Positions 45,043-54,054 of a DNA stretch of 64,000 nt are shown here, piece by piece; the stretch's first letter is position 1; each line of letters begins with the position of its first letter. Origin of the DNA: JACKHA01 sp041401985 (GTDB taxonomy: Bacteria; Planctomycetota; Phycisphaerae; Phycisphaerales; UBA1924). Position numbers and translations under genes: made by a program. The notes under the pieces were generated by a model. It was not told the DNA's origin and ran no database searches. It saw nothing but the letters and a program-made list of their open reading frames with translations. The stretch lies in assembly GCA_041401985.1 (NCBI GenBank), contig JAWKTE010000012.1, positions 62,001 through 126,000 on the forward strand. Reading direction: 5' to 3'.

Positions 45043-46191
45043 TCAGGCGGTCGGCGATGGGTGGGCGCGGGGGCGGAGCGGCTTGCCGGTCGCGGCGTAC
45101 CACGGGGCGATGGTGAGCGCCTGGATGCCCAGCAGCGGCCAGAGGACGCGGATCAGCGCAGGGCGCATGAGGGACTCGGCGGCGAGGAAGCACGCGGGGC
45201 GGCGGAGGCGGAGGCGGCTGCGGTAGCGTGCGGCGTAGCGGCGGTGGATGCTGTTGAGCGATTGTGGTGAGGGGGACGTTGGTGTCGCGGCGAGCGACTC
45301 GATGAGCAGTCGCGCGAGCGTCGTGCCGGACCAGATGGCCAGGCCGATGCCCTCGCCGCCGACGGGGTCGACGGCGGCGGCAGCGTTGCCGAGGCGGAAG
45401 GCGCGCGGGTGGCCCGTGGTCTGGAAGCGCGAGCGGGCGACGCCGCAGGAGAGCCAATCGGTGGTGCGGGCGTCGGGGTTCCAGTCGGGCCAGAGGGCGC
45501 GGACCATGGCGTCGATGTCGCCGCGGTGGCGTTGGAGCAGTCGGCGGCTGGCGCACAGGGCGATGGTGGCCAGGCGCTGGTGCTGCTCGTCCGGTTCGAC
45601 GTCGATGGTGCCGATGTAGGCGCCGGCGGCGGCGCGGATGGTGACGGCGCGGATCGGGGTGGGCGGGATGAAGTGGCACTTGTGGGCGATGAGGCGGGGC
45701 GCGCTGGGCGTCGGCGGGGTGGGGCAGAACCTGGCGTGCCCGTCGGCGTGGAGGACGAGATCGGCGTGGATCACGCGGGCATCGGCGAGGTGGATAGCCG
45801 GGCCACCGGGCGCATCGTGGTCGACGCTGGCGACGGGGGCGGGCTGGAGGACGGTCGCGCCGGCGTCGCGGGCCGCGGCGAGCATCAGGTCGTCGAGCGA
45901 GCGTCGGCTGAGGGCCCACGCGGGCGAGGGCATGGCGAGGGTGCGCTCGCGGTTGCCGCTTTGGAGCACGAAGCGGTCGGTGCGTCGGGCACCGGCGGCG
46001 AGGAGGCGGTCGGGCGGGAGGATGGCTTCGAGCAGCGAGGTCGCAGCGGGTGAGATGAACTCGCCGCAGACTTTGAGGCGGGGGAAGGGGCGGGCCTCGA
46101 TGACGGTGGTGTCGAAGCCGGCGCGGGCGAGGTGGAACGCGGCGGAGGAGCCCGCGGGGCCGGCGCCGATGATGGCGATCGAGGGAGGCAT
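45043..46191 (-). CDS. FAD-dependent oxidoreductase, geranylgeranyl reductase-like
   Basis: A 382-residue flavoprotein. The N-terminus has the FAD loop IIGAGPAGSSAAFHLARAGFDTTVIEARPFPR and the GGR-like KVCGEFISPAA motif with its conserved Cys (about 42). The second FAD motif is RLGNAAAAVDPVGGEGIGLAIWSG (about 270). C-terminal residues form helices that bind a hydrophobic substrate in relatives. Enzymes with this CGEFISP signature often sit beside a methyltransferase and a type III polyketide synthase; here only the methyltransferase (114 bases upstream, same strand) is present. Likely hydroxylates or reduces a lipid or polyketide-derived substrate. ATG 46191. Confidence 0.85.
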   Translation of the reverse strand: MPPSIAIIGAGPAGSSAAFHLARAGFDTTVIEARPFPRLKVCGEFISPAATSLLEAILPPDRLLAAGARRTDRFVLQSGNRERTLAMPSPAWALSRRSLDDLMLAAARDAGATVLQPAPVASVDHDAPGGPAIHLADARVIHADLVLHADGHARFCPTPPTPSAPRLIAHKCHFIPPTPIRAVTIRAAAGAYIGTIDVEPDEQHQRLATIALCASRRLLQRHRGDIDAMVRALWPDWNPDARTTDWLSCGVARSRFQTTGHPRAFRLGNAAAAVDPVGGEGIGLAIWSGTTLARLLIESLAATPTSPSPQSLNSIHRRYAARYRSRLRLRRPACFLAAESLMRPALIRVLWPLLGIQALTIAPWYAATGKPLRPRAHPSPTA

Positions 46192-46195
46192 GGGA

Positions 46196-46272
46196 GTGAC
46201 GAAGTGACAGAGTGACGGAGTGACGAAGCGTGGAAGAGAGAGAGAGAGAGAGAGACGGAGAGACAGAGAGAT
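46196..46272. repeat. Simple repeat tract (family G)
   Basis: GTGACGAA/GTGACAGA/GTGACGGA octamers, then about nine GA dinucleotides and GAGACGGAGAGACAGAGAG, in the spacer between methyltransferase and oxidoreductase genes. Confidence 0.75.
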
Positions 46273-46304
46273 GATGAGGCTGCTGTGGGCGGGGTTGGTG
46301 CGAG

Positions 46305-47114
46305 TCAGTCGTTGGGGGCGGCAGACTCTGAGATGGTTGGGCGGGGTGGGGGTTTGGTGGTGGTGACGGTGAAGCGGTGGGTGAAGAGGGACCAGCGGTA
46401 GGCGGGGCGGGTCCAGCCGGCGCGGGTGGCCAGGTCGATGGCCTCGCGCTTGGTGAAGCCGGCGCGGACGCTGACAGTGGCGTCGTGGCGGATGATGCGG
46501 GGCGTGCCGAGGGTCATGAGGTTGATGGCGGCGTAGCCGATGCGGGAGCGCACGAGATCGTTCCAGATGGCGGCCCGGGCCGCGAGGCGGTCCATGATGC
46601 GCAGGACGGTGAGGACTTCGAGTTCCGAGAGGTGGTGGAGGAACAGGCCGGCGTGGACGACGTCGAACGAGGCGGGGGCGAAGTGGTCCATGAGGCGGAG
46701 GGCGTCGGCCTGCTTGAGTTCGATGGAGGAAGCGAGCGGGGATTCGGCATTCGACTCATGGTTTCGGCTGCGATCGGCGGCGTCCTGCTCGGCGACGTGC
46801 TCGCGTGCGAGTGCGAGAGTGGTCGGGTGGAGGTCGACGCCGGTGATGCGGATGTCGAGGTTGTGGCGCCGGGCCCAGCGGGCCGCGGCGATGGGGAGGT
46901 CGGCGGATCCTGTGGCGATGTCGAGCAGGGTGAGGGGGCGGCCGCGGGGCCAGTCGAAGGCGGTGTCGCGTCGCCAGGCGTCGAGGTGCCCGAGGAGCGC
47001 GGACACGCCGCCGAGGCGTCGGTTGACGGCGCGGATGTAGCGGAGGGAGAGGGCCAGATCGTGGCGTGAGACGCCGGGGTCGTCCATGAGTTCTGGAGTG
47101 CGGACGCGGCGCAT
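46305..47114 (-). CDS. Class I SAM-dependent methyltransferase
   Basis: A 269-residue methyltransferase. Motif I is TLLDIATGSADLPIAAARWA (about 63-80); motif II is RITGVDLHPTTLALAREH; the post-II region gives DVVHAGLFLHHLSELEVLTVLRIM, typical of small-molecule methylases related to UbiE/COQ5. A loop of about 20 residues (about 118-138) precedes it. Followed by the GGR-like oxidoreductase on the same strand, so the two likely modify the same lipid, quinone or polyketide. TACGAT is 5 nt before ATG 47114. The usual partner polyketide synthase is missing. Confidence 0.85.
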   Translation of the reverse strand: MRRVRTPELMDDPGVSRHDLALSLRYIRAVNRRLGGVSALLGHLDAWRRDTAFDWPRGRPLTLLDIATGSADLPIAAARWARRHNLDIRITGVDLHPTTLALAREHVAEQDAADRSRNHESNAESPLASSIELKQADALRLMDHFAPASFDVVHAGLFLHHLSELEVLTVLRIMDRLAARAAIWNDLVRSRIGYAAINLMTLGTPRIIRHDATVSVRAGFTKREAIDLATRAGWTRPAYRWSLFTHRFTVTTTKPPPRPTISESAAPND

Positions 47115-47119
47115 GGTTG

Positions 47120-47125
47120 ATCGTA
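47120..47125 (-). promoter_or_regulatory. -10-like hexamer for the methyltransferase gene
   Basis: TACGAT on the minus strand, 5 nt before the ATG at 47114. Confidence 0.45.
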
Positions 47126-47127
47126 TG

Positions 47128-47170
47128 AGGAATCACCGCTGAGGCGCAGAGGACGCGGAGGAAGGCGGGG
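47128..47170. repeat. Half copy of inverted repeat family E
   Basis: AATCACCGCTGAGGCGCAGA followed by GGACGCGGAGGAAGG matches one arm of the element at 19629-19727. Confidence 0.75.
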
Positions 47171-47279
47171 TGTGGGGCGGAGCGCGGGGGTCAGCACCGC
47201 GTTCGTGAGATCGCGATGGATCGGGTGCTCGAGGGTGCCCGTGCACGCCACACCATCTCGATCGAGATGTCGAGCCGAC

Positions 47280-48353
47280 TCATCGCGACTTCACGATCGC
47301 GGCTCTGATTGGAACCGCGCCGCTGGCGGCGAAGGCGGCCGCGTCGCCGAGCGTGGTCACCAGGCGGAGGGCCAGTGCGATGGCGGCGGCTTCGGGGCGG
47401 CCGAGGTCTGAGGCGAGTTCGAAGGTGATGATGGCCTCGCGGACGCCCGCGCCGGCGGGGGCGCCGGGGGCGACGGTGCCGACGGCCCAGGCGACGGCGT
47501 AGATCCAGATGGCGCGGATGGCGGTCGGGGGCGTGGCGCTCTCGGGGGCGGCGGCGAGGCAGAGCCACCAGAGCAGCAGGCCGGTGGCGATGAGGAAGAT
47601 GGTGTGGATGATGAGGGCGGGGCCGAGCAGGAGGATGCTGCGCTTTGTCGAGAGGCTGGGCAGGTCGGCCATGCGGGGCTTGAGGAAGCCGAGGCGTCGG
47701 GCGAGGGCGTCGGCGATGGGCCAGGCGAGCAGGGCGGCGACGATGAGGGCCGCGATGATGGGGAGGGCGAGGGCGAGGCGTGCGCCGGCGTCGGGTTCGA
47801 TGGCAGGTGCGGGGTCGGTCTGCGTGATGGCGCGGGTGCCGAGGGCCAGGCCAGCGGCGCCGATCATGGCGGCGGCGCCGAGGATGCTGACGAGTTCGAG
47901 GAGGCTGGCGGCGGCCATCTCGGCGTGGTGGAGCCCGAGGCGTCGGCCGAGGACCTGGCGGCCCAGGTAGTGGGCGACGTTGCCGGGGAGGTACTTGACG
48001 ATCTGGGTGCGGCACCAGACGGCGGCGGTCGGGAGGGCCGGCGCGGTTCGCCCGTAGAGGCGCGTGAGCCACCACCAGGCGGGGGCCATGCAGAGCCAGA
48101 GGGCGACGGCGTAGGCGAGCGAGCCGGCGGTGAGGGCGAGGGCCAGGCCCGGGCGCGTGAGCATCGGGGCGATGGCGGGCCAGTTTGTTGCGATGGGGGC
48201 GATGACCCAGGCGAGGGCGGCGAGGGTGATGGTCAGGAAGAGGAGGCGGAGGAGGGTGCGCTTGGGGTTGCGGGGTGCGCGCTGCGAGGCGGCCTCGGGC
48301 GTGGGGCGCTGGTCATCGGCGCTGCTTGTGATTGTCGCTGGCGTGTCGGGCAC
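47280..48353 (-). CDS. Flippase-like integral membrane protein (LPG synthase TM family)
   Basis: A 357-residue membrane protein with eight or so hydrophobic helices. TQIVKYLPGNVAHYLGRQVLGRRLGL at about 112-137 and GTVAPGAPAGAGVREAIITFEL near 290-312 (P-G-A-P-A-G-x-G-x-R-E) are the two signatures of the lysylphosphatidylglycerol-synthase membrane-domain family, whose stand-alone members are thought to move lipids or lipid-linked sugars across the membrane. It starts 6 bases after the stop of the methyltransferase gene upstream on the same strand, so the two form an operon. The N-terminal 30 residues are disordered. Confidence 0.87.
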   Translation of the reverse strand: MPDTPATITSSADDQRPTPEAASQRAPRNPKRTLLRLLFLTITLAALAWVIAPIATNWPAIAPMLTRPGLALALTAGSLAYAVALWLCMAPAWWWLTRLYGRTAPALPTAAVWCRTQIVKYLPGNVAHYLGRQVLGRRLGLHHAEMAAASLLELVSILGAAAMIGAAGLALGTRAITQTDPAPAIEPDAGARLALALPIIAALIVAALLAWPIADALARRLGFLKPRMADLPSLSTKRSILLLGPALIIHTIFLIATGLLLWWLCLAAAPESATPPTAIRAIWIYAVAWAVGTVAPGAPAGAGVREAIITFELASDLGRPEAAAIALALRLVTTLGDAAAFAASGAVPIRAAIVKSR

Positions 48354-48359
48354 GCGGCC

Positions 48360-48923
48360 TCACGCCTGCTGGAGCACGAACAGTTGGTTCGCGCCGTAGA
48401 GGAATCGCTTGAACTCGGCGACTTTCAGTCCGGTGTCGCCGGCGAAGCGCCCCATGAGTTTCTGGTCGATGAGCACGTTGTGCTCTTCGCTCGCGGCGCG
48501 GCTGAACAGGCCGAGACGGGCGCCGACGGTGTGGGCCCATTCCAGGCGCGGGTGCGGCGTGGTGAGGACCATCCGGCCGCCGGGGGCGAGGCGGCGCTTC
48601 ATCTCGTCGAGCCAGGCCTTGGGGTCGGGCACGTGCTCGATCACGGCGAGGCCGACGATGGTGTCGAAGGTTTCGCTCGGGTCGTGGGCGGCGAACTCGT
48701 CGAGTGTCATGAAGCGGTAGGCGGGGTTCTTCTCGCGGGCGGCGAGGACCGAGTCGCGGTCGAGGTCGATGCCGAGGTAGCGGTCGGGCGAGATGTAACG
48801 GGTGAGCAGGCCGATGCCGCAACCGATGTCGAGGACGCGTCCGGCGCCGAGGTATGGCTCGGCGGCGCGGAAGCGCTTCTCGCGCAGGTACGGTGAGAGT
48901 TTGCCGTTGATCTGGTCGGGCAT
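48360..48923 (-). CDS. Class I SAM-dependent methyltransferase (UbiG-like)
   Basis: A 187-residue methyltransferase. Motif I is VLDIGCGIGLLTRYI (about 30-44), the acidic residue of motif II lies in YLGIDLDRDSV, and FDTIVGLAVIEHVPDPKAWLDEM plus LAPGGRMVLTTPHPRLEW follow. LSPYLREKRFRAAEPYL leads in. Similar small methyltransferases occur in glycan and lipid clusters, acting on sugars or lipid carriers. It is co-transcribed with the flippase-like gene, 6 bases downstream. TAAACT about 10 nt before ATG 48923 is a possible near-leaderless promoter. Confidence 0.9.
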   Translation of the reverse strand: MPDQINGKLSPYLREKRFRAAEPYLGAGRVLDIGCGIGLLTRYISPDRYLGIDLDRDSVLAAREKNPAYRFMTLDEFAAHDPSETFDTIVGLAVIEHVPDPKAWLDEMKRRLAPGGRMVLTTPHPRLEWAHTVGARLGLFSRAASEEHNVLIDQKLMGRFAGDTGLKVAEFKRFLYGANQLFVLQQA

Positions 48924-48977
48924 GGACGAGCGGAGTTTAGGCGGGCGGGTCGGGCGGCTGGCGGGGGCGAGCGCGCG

Positions 48978-49364
48978 TCAGAACGGGGCGTCCCCGTCGG
49001 CCTCTGGGTTTTCCGGCGGGAGATCGAGCGGGAGCTGCGACCAGACCTGCCCGGCGACGCCGGGGCGGGGCAGGAGGTCGCGCCAGATGGCCCGGTGCAT
49101 GGCCAGGGCGGCGACGACGGCGGTGCGGTTGGCCTCGCGGGCGGCGCGGAGGGCGTCGTCCTCGTCGAGGCCGTCTTTCTGAAGTTGGTAGGCGAGGCGT
49201 CGCCCGCGGGCGGCGAGATAGTTGGCCAGGGCGGGGTAGGACGCGAGGGGGTCCTTGTCCTTGCGGGCGGACAGGATGGCCTGGTCGATGTCGCGACGGG
49301 CGAGGATGCGCTCGTCGTCGGGCTCGTTGCGCGGGCCCTGCGGGCCTCCCCTCCATGAAGCCAT
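48978..49364 (-). CDS. Small hypothetical protein
   Basis: A 128-residue soluble, mostly helical and charged protein. Residues 14-100 are Asp/Glu/Arg/Ala-rich (DDERILARRDIDQAILSARKDKD, YQLQKDGLDEDDALRAAREANR). No recognised domain. GGAGGCGACG directly before ATG 49364 is a good ribosome-binding site, and TATGCT about 40 bases upstream a possible -10, so it is likely a real gene with a short leader. The open frame continues upstream only as low-complexity shadow. Divergent from the small TPR gene. Confidence 0.65.
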   Translation of the reverse strand: MASWRGGPQGPRNEPDDERILARRDIDQAILSARKDKDPLASYPALANYLAARGRRLAYQLQKDGLDEDDALRAAREANRTAVVAALAMHRAIWRDLLPRPGVAGQVWSQLPLDLPPENPEADGDAPF

Positions 49365-49487
49365 CGTCGCCTCCTTGCCTCCCGCTCCGCGGGGCGTGTG
49401 CCAGCATAGCCGAGACCGGCGAATGGATTCGGGTGCGACAGGTTCGGCACGCCAAGCGCCGTGGGCCGCGCGCAAGCGACCTGGCGC

Positions 49488-49493
49488 TATGCT
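49488..49493 (+). promoter_or_regulatory. -10-like hexamer for the small TPR gene
   Basis: TATGCT, 5 nt before the ATG at 49499. Confidence 0.45.
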
Positions 49494-49498
49494 CTGCG

Positions 49499-49810
49499 AT
49501 GCCGACGATCGAAGCCCTGGAGGCGCTGCTGGCCAAGTCGCCGGACGACGCGGACCTGCTGTACGGCCTGGCGATGGAGCACGCCAAGGCGGGGCGGGCG
49601 GACGTGGCGTGCGGCTTCTTCGACCGCTGCCTGGCGGCCGATCCGGCGTACTGCTACGCGTACTTCCACAAGGCACGCACGCTGCAGGCGGCCGAGCGGG
49701 ACGCGGACGCGGCGGCGTGCCTGCGGGCGGGGCTGGAGGCGGCCAAGCGGGCGGGGGATCGGCAGGCGATCTCGGAGATTTCGGGGTATCTGGATGAGTT
49801 GGATGTGTGA
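49499..49810 (+). CDS. Small tetratricopeptide-repeat protein
   Basis: A 103-residue helical protein consisting of two to three TPR-like units: ADLLYGLAMEHAKAGRADVACGFFDRCLAADP, then AYCYAYFHKARTLQAAERDADAAACLRAGLEAA. No signal peptide, so probably a cytoplasmic adaptor. ATG 49499 is preceded by TATGCT at 5 nt and lacks a Shine-Dalgarno site. Convergent with comEC downstream. Confidence 0.78.
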   Translation: MPTIEALEALLAKSPDDADLLYGLAMEHAKAGRADVACGFFDRCLAADPAYCYAYFHKARTLQAAERDADAAACLRAGLEAAKRAGDRQAISEISGYLDELDV

Positions 49811-49866
49811 CGTTTTGCGGCTCGATGCCTGATGCCGCCCGCATCGGTGCCTTGCTCTACATGGGT

Positions 49867-52494
49867 TCAGTTCGAATTGGGGACGACGTCAACGGGGCGC
49901 GCGGCTCCGGCATGGTCCAACCCGCCGGTGGTGATCGAGCCGTCGCGATTGATTTCGACCCAGACGGCACCGTGGGTGGCGGTGTCGATCCACGCGGCGG
50001 CGGCGATGGACTCGGGCCAGCGCGGGTCGTCGCGGCGGCGGAGGCCGACGCGGGTGCGTCCGGTTGATTGCACGATGACGGCGGGGGCGACGGTCTCGAC
50101 CAGGGCCGCGGCTTCGCGTGTGTACGAGCCGTGGTGCGGGGCCTCGATCACGTCGGCGGCGAGGCGGTCGCGGGCGTCGGGCGTGAGCAGGCTGGCGATG
50201 GCGCGGGCCTGGATGTCGCCGGTCATGAGCAGGTGCCGCGGGCCGGCGTCGGTGTTGACGCGGATGCGGGCGACGAGGGACTGGTCGTTGGCGGGCCAGG
50301 ACGCGGCGGCGTCGGGATCGGGCCAGAGGAACTCGATGTCGGCGTCGGCGAGGCGGAGGCGGTCGCCGGCGGCGACTTCGACGATCTCGATGTTGTGGCG
50401 GCGGAGCAGCGCGAGGAACGCCGCGCTCGCGCCGGTCGGGCGGCGGGCCGCGTCGGCGGTGAGCAGCGGCGAGACGAGGACGCGCCGGACGCCCAGTCGC
50501 CACGCGGCGTCGGGCAGGGCGTTGTAGTGATCGAAGTTGGCGTGCGTGATGATGGCGGTGCGGATGGGCGGCGTGCCCAGGGCGCGGACCGCGCCGGGGA
50601 TGCGAACCTCGCCCGCGCCGGCCCAGGACGCGCCGCAGTCCCAAAGGATGGCTTCGGAGCCGGAGCGGATGACGTGGCAGGTGGCGTCGCCGACGTCGAG
50701 GGTGTCGAGGCGGAGGGCGACGTGCCGGCCGGGCGGGCGGGCGACGGTGATCGAGATGGCGAGCCATGCGCCGAGGGCGAGGGCGAGGGACCATGTGGCG
50801 AGCGTGCCGATGCGCGGGCCATGGAGGGGCAAGGTCCATCGCCCGCGTGTGAGGAGCCAGAGCACGCCGACGCTCGCGGCCCCGCCCCAGGCGAGCGGGA
50901 TGCTGCCGGTGGCCAGCGACGCACCGGGCAGCGTGTCGAGCGTGTCGACGCACCAGAGCGTCGCGGATGCGAGCGGTTCGAGCGCTCGCCACAGGACTTC
51001 CGCGCCGGGCACGAGCGTCGAGAGCAGCAGCACCAGGAACCCCGCGAGCATCAGCAGCGACACGGGCACGCCGACGATGAGCGAACTGATCGGCGCAAGC
51101 GGGGCGAGCAGGCCGACGCGGGCGGCGATCCAGGGCGAGGCGACGGCCCAGGCGAGCAGGCTGGCGGAGGCGGCGTGCTTCGCAGGATCGAGAGCGCGTC
51201 GCCACCACGAGCGGCGGATGCCCACATCGCCCAGCGGCGAGGGTGCGCCCCACAGACGCCGGTGGAACGCACGTCCGCCGCCCAGCAGCACGCCGGTGAC
51301 GCCGAACGACAACTGGAACCCGAGCGAGAAGAGGTCCATCGGGCGGAACAGCAGCATGATGACGGCTGTCCACGCGAGGATGGCCACGCCGTCGTAGCGC
51401 CGCCCGAGGGCGTCGGCGAGCAGCACCGCCAGGACCATGACGCCCGAGCGGATGATCGGGGCCTCGGCGGGCACGACGAGCATGTAGAGCAGGACCGCGC
51501 CGGCGGCGAGCAACGGCTCCATCGCGCCGAAATCGCCCAGCAGGCGCAGGGCCAGCAGCGTGGCCCAGGCGAGCATCGCCATGTGCACGCCGGAGATGGC
51601 CAGGACGTGGGCCAGGCCGATGCGCTGGAAGGTGGTGGCGATGGCGCGGCCTTCTTCTTCCTCGGCGCCGAGCAGGAGCGAGCCGGCCATGGCGCGGGCG
51701 CGGGGATTTTGGATGTGCTCGAGACCGGCGCGGGCGCGGGCGTGGAGCCAGGCGCGGGCCTCGCGGAGGGGTGTGAGGGCGAGGTCGGCGAGGGCGGGTG
51801 TTGATGCGGCGACCTCAAGGAGTTGTTCGTCGGGCACGCTGAGGGTGCCGACGACGGCCCGCTGCGCGGACCAGAGGCGCGAGTCTCCCTGGCCCGGGTT
51901 GGTCGGGGCCGGCGGCGCGGCGGCGATGCCCGAGACGCGGACGCGTCGCCCGATCGGGGCTTCGACGTCGCGGGCGGCGAACACGATGAGGCGGCCCGAC
52001 GCGGTTCGCCACGCGCCGTCGGCGCCTTGCACGCGGCGGAGGTCGAGCGTGAGGCGTGTTGAGGGGCCGACGATGGCGAACTCGGCCAGCGAGCCGCGGG
52101 GGGTCTGGCGCTGGGGCGGCTCGATGACGACGCCCTCGACGCGGAGCAGGACCTCGGCCGGGGCGGGAGGGAGGCGGAGGCGGTCGCGGGGCGACTCGAC
52201 GACGCGGAATGTGAACCAGCCCGCGGCGAGCAGCGTCGCGGTCAGGGCGAGCAGCGCGGCGCAGAGGCGGCCGCGCGTGAGGCCCGTGGCGGCCCCGAAG
52301 AGCAGCGACGCGCCGAACCACACGCCGGAAGCGATCGGGCGGTTGAGGACCGCACGCAGTTCGAGCACGCCCACGAAGCCGAGGGCGACGCAGGCGACGG
52401 CGGCGAGTGCGCGGACGCGGGCCGCGGCGACGGCGCGATCGGATCGCGCGTCGTCTGCTTGCCGCCCTGGCACTGGTGCAACCGCGGGGTCCAC
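49867..52494 (-). CDS. comEC: ComEC/Rec2 DNA uptake channel protein
   Basis: An 875-residue membrane protein that moves single-stranded DNA across the inner membrane during transformation. An N-terminal pair of helices and an OB-type region (LRVEGVVIEPPQR) are followed by the competence domain with about eight helices, beginning GLAHVLAISGVHMAMLAW (about 293-310) and including FSLGFQLSFGVTGVLL. The C-terminal third is a metallo-beta-lactamase-like domain: TLDVGDATCHVIRSGSEAILWDCG and ITHANFDHYNALPDA; the usual HxHxDH is reduced to HANFDH, so part of the metal site is altered. Other competence genes are not in the window. Confidence 0.92.
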   Translation of the reverse strand: MDPAVAPVPGRQADDARSDRAVAAARVRALAAVACVALGFVGVLELRAVLNRPIASGVWFGASLLFGAATGLTRGRLCAALLALTATLLAAGWFTFRVVESPRDRLRLPPAPAEVLLRVEGVVIEPPQRQTPRGSLAEFAIVGPSTRLTLDLRRVQGADGAWRTASGRLIVFAARDVEAPIGRRVRVSGIAAAPPAPTNPGQGDSRLWSAQRAVVGTLSVPDEQLLEVAASTPALADLALTPLREARAWLHARARAGLEHIQNPRARAMAGSLLLGAEEEEGRAIATTFQRIGLAHVLAISGVHMAMLAWATLLALRLLGDFGAMEPLLAAGAVLLYMLVVPAEAPIIRSGVMVLAVLLADALGRRYDGVAILAWTAVIMLLFRPMDLFSLGFQLSFGVTGVLLGGGRAFHRRLWGAPSPLGDVGIRRSWWRRALDPAKHAASASLLAWAVASPWIAARVGLLAPLAPISSLIVGVPVSLLMLAGFLVLLLSTLVPGAEVLWRALEPLASATLWCVDTLDTLPGASLATGSIPLAWGGAASVGVLWLLTRGRWTLPLHGPRIGTLATWSLALALGAWLAISITVARPPGRHVALRLDTLDVGDATCHVIRSGSEAILWDCGASWAGAGEVRIPGAVRALGTPPIRTAIITHANFDHYNALPDAAWRLGVRRVLVSPLLTADAARRPTGASAAFLALLRRHNIEIVEVAAGDRLRLADADIEFLWPDPDAAASWPANDQSLVARIRVNTDAGPRHLLMTGDIQARAIASLLTPDARDRLAADVIEAPHHGSYTREAAALVETVAPAVIVQSTGRTRVGLRRRDDPRWPESIAAAAWIDTATHGAVWVEINRDGSITTGGLDHAGAARPVDVVPNSN

Positions 52495-52670
52495 GGGCTG
52501 CAGCGTCCCAGAGGCGGGGCCGCGGCGTCAAGCGACAGATCTGGGGACCTTGGGCGCCTGCGCCGGCGGGTCCGCCCGCTTGCGACTCCTATGCTTGCTC
52601 CCGCTCGCCCGGTTCACCTCGCGGGGCGGGCCATCCAGCCCAGATTCACAGTTCTCGAACGGAGCACGAC

Positions 52671-53840
52671 ATGTCCGGCCTCATCTCTCCCCACGGCGGC
52701 ACCCTGGTCAACCGCGTTGTTTCCTCCGACGCCGCGGGCAAACTGGAGGGGGAGGCCAAGTCGTTGCCTCGCATCGACCTGACGCCGAAGCAGTCGTGCG
52801 ACCTGGAACTGATCGGCGTGGGCGGGTTCAGCCCGCTGATCGGATTCATGGGCCAGGCGGACTTCGAGAGCGTGTGCCAGAAGATGACGCTGGCCAGCGG
52901 CGTGCCGTGGTCGATCCCGATCCTGCTGTCGGTGGCGAAGGACAAGGCCCCGTCGGCGGGGCAGCGGGTGGCGCTGTATGCCCCGAACGGGCGGCTGCAG
53001 GGCGTGATGAGCGTGACCGAGACGTTCGCCCACGACAAAAAACTCGAGATCCCAAGCGTGTTCCGGACCGAGGACGCGGCCCACCCGGGCGTGGCCCAGG
53101 TCGTTGCGGAGGGAGACACGTGCCTCGGCGGGCCGGTGGACGTGCTTCGCGTGTGCATGGACCCGGACGGGCCCGAAGCGTTCCTGGACCAGCGCCTGAC
53201 GCCGGCCCAGGTCCGCAGCGCGTTCGAGCAGCGCGGCTGGAAGACCGTCGTGGCGTTCCAGACGCGCAACCCGATCCACCGGGCCCACGAGTATGTGTGC
53301 AAGTGCGCCCAGGAGATCTGCGACGGGCTGCTGATCCACCCGCTGGTGGGCGAGACCAAGAAGGGCGACATCCCGGCGGACGTGCGGATGGTCGCGATCG
53401 ACGCCCTGGTGAAGAAGTACTTCAACCCGGCGACGACGATGGTGACGGTGCTGCCCGCGGCCATGCGGTACGCCGGGCCGCGCGAGGCGATCCACCACGC
53501 GATCATGCGGCGCAACTACGGCTGCTCGCACTTCATCGTGGGGCGGGACCACGCGGGCGTGGGCAACTACTACGGCACGTACGACGCCCAGAAGATCTTT
53601 GATGACGTCGACGGGGCGGCCCTGGGCATCCGCCCGTTCAAGTTCGAGCACACGGGCTACTCCAAGTCCTACGGCGGCATGGTCTCGGGCAAGACCTACC
53701 CGAAGATCGAGGGCGACATCGTGAACCTCTCGGGCACCGCGGTGCGGGAGATGCTGGCCAAGGGCGAGCGCCCGCCGGCGGAGTTCACGCGGCCGGAGGT
53801 GGCGGACGTGCTGATCAACTGGGCGCGGTCGGTGGCGTGA
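52671..53840 (+). CDS. sat: Sulfate adenylyltransferase (ATP sulfurylase)
   Basis: A 389-residue single-chain ATP sulfurylase, making APS from sulfate and ATP. The active-site loop is VAFQTRNPIHRAHEY (about 198-212), with the second ATP-binding motif HFIVGRDHAGVGNYYG at about 286-301 and the FSGTxVR-like NLSGTAVREML near 350. The N-terminal PUA-like domain begins HGGTLVNRVV and includes GGFSPLIGFM. No cysN/D or APS kinase is adjacent and no apr or dsr genes appear, so assimilation is as likely as dissimilation. ATG 52671 with GGAGC 6 bases upstream; TATGCT about 80 bases before it is a possible -10. Confidence 0.97.
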   Translation: MSGLISPHGGTLVNRVVSSDAAGKLEGEAKSLPRIDLTPKQSCDLELIGVGGFSPLIGFMGQADFESVCQKMTLASGVPWSIPILLSVAKDKAPSAGQRVALYAPNGRLQGVMSVTETFAHDKKLEIPSVFRTEDAAHPGVAQVVAEGDTCLGGPVDVLRVCMDPDGPEAFLDQRLTPAQVRSAFEQRGWKTVVAFQTRNPIHRAHEYVCKCAQEICDGLLIHPLVGETKKGDIPADVRMVAIDALVKKYFNPATTMVTVLPAAMRYAGPREAIHHAIMRRNYGCSHFIVGRDHAGVGNYYGTYDAQKIFDDVDGAALGIRPFKFEHTGYSKSYGGMVSGKTYPKIEGDIVNLSGTAVREMLAKGERPPAEFTRPEVADVLINWARSVA

Positions 53841-54054
53841 ATCTGGCGACCGTGCTCCTGTGACGGGCACTGTTCGGAAACGTAACGGTTCGGGCGGGCA
53901 CCGCTTCGATCGCCCTTCCGAGCGGGCGGGCCGTGCGGCGGCTCGGGCTGCGGCGGTGCGCGCGTGATTGCGGGCGCACGCGTTGCGTGCCGCCTCTGAT
54001 ATGCTTGCCGACTGTGGAGTGCCCGGCATCCAGGACCAACCCGGAGACATGTGC

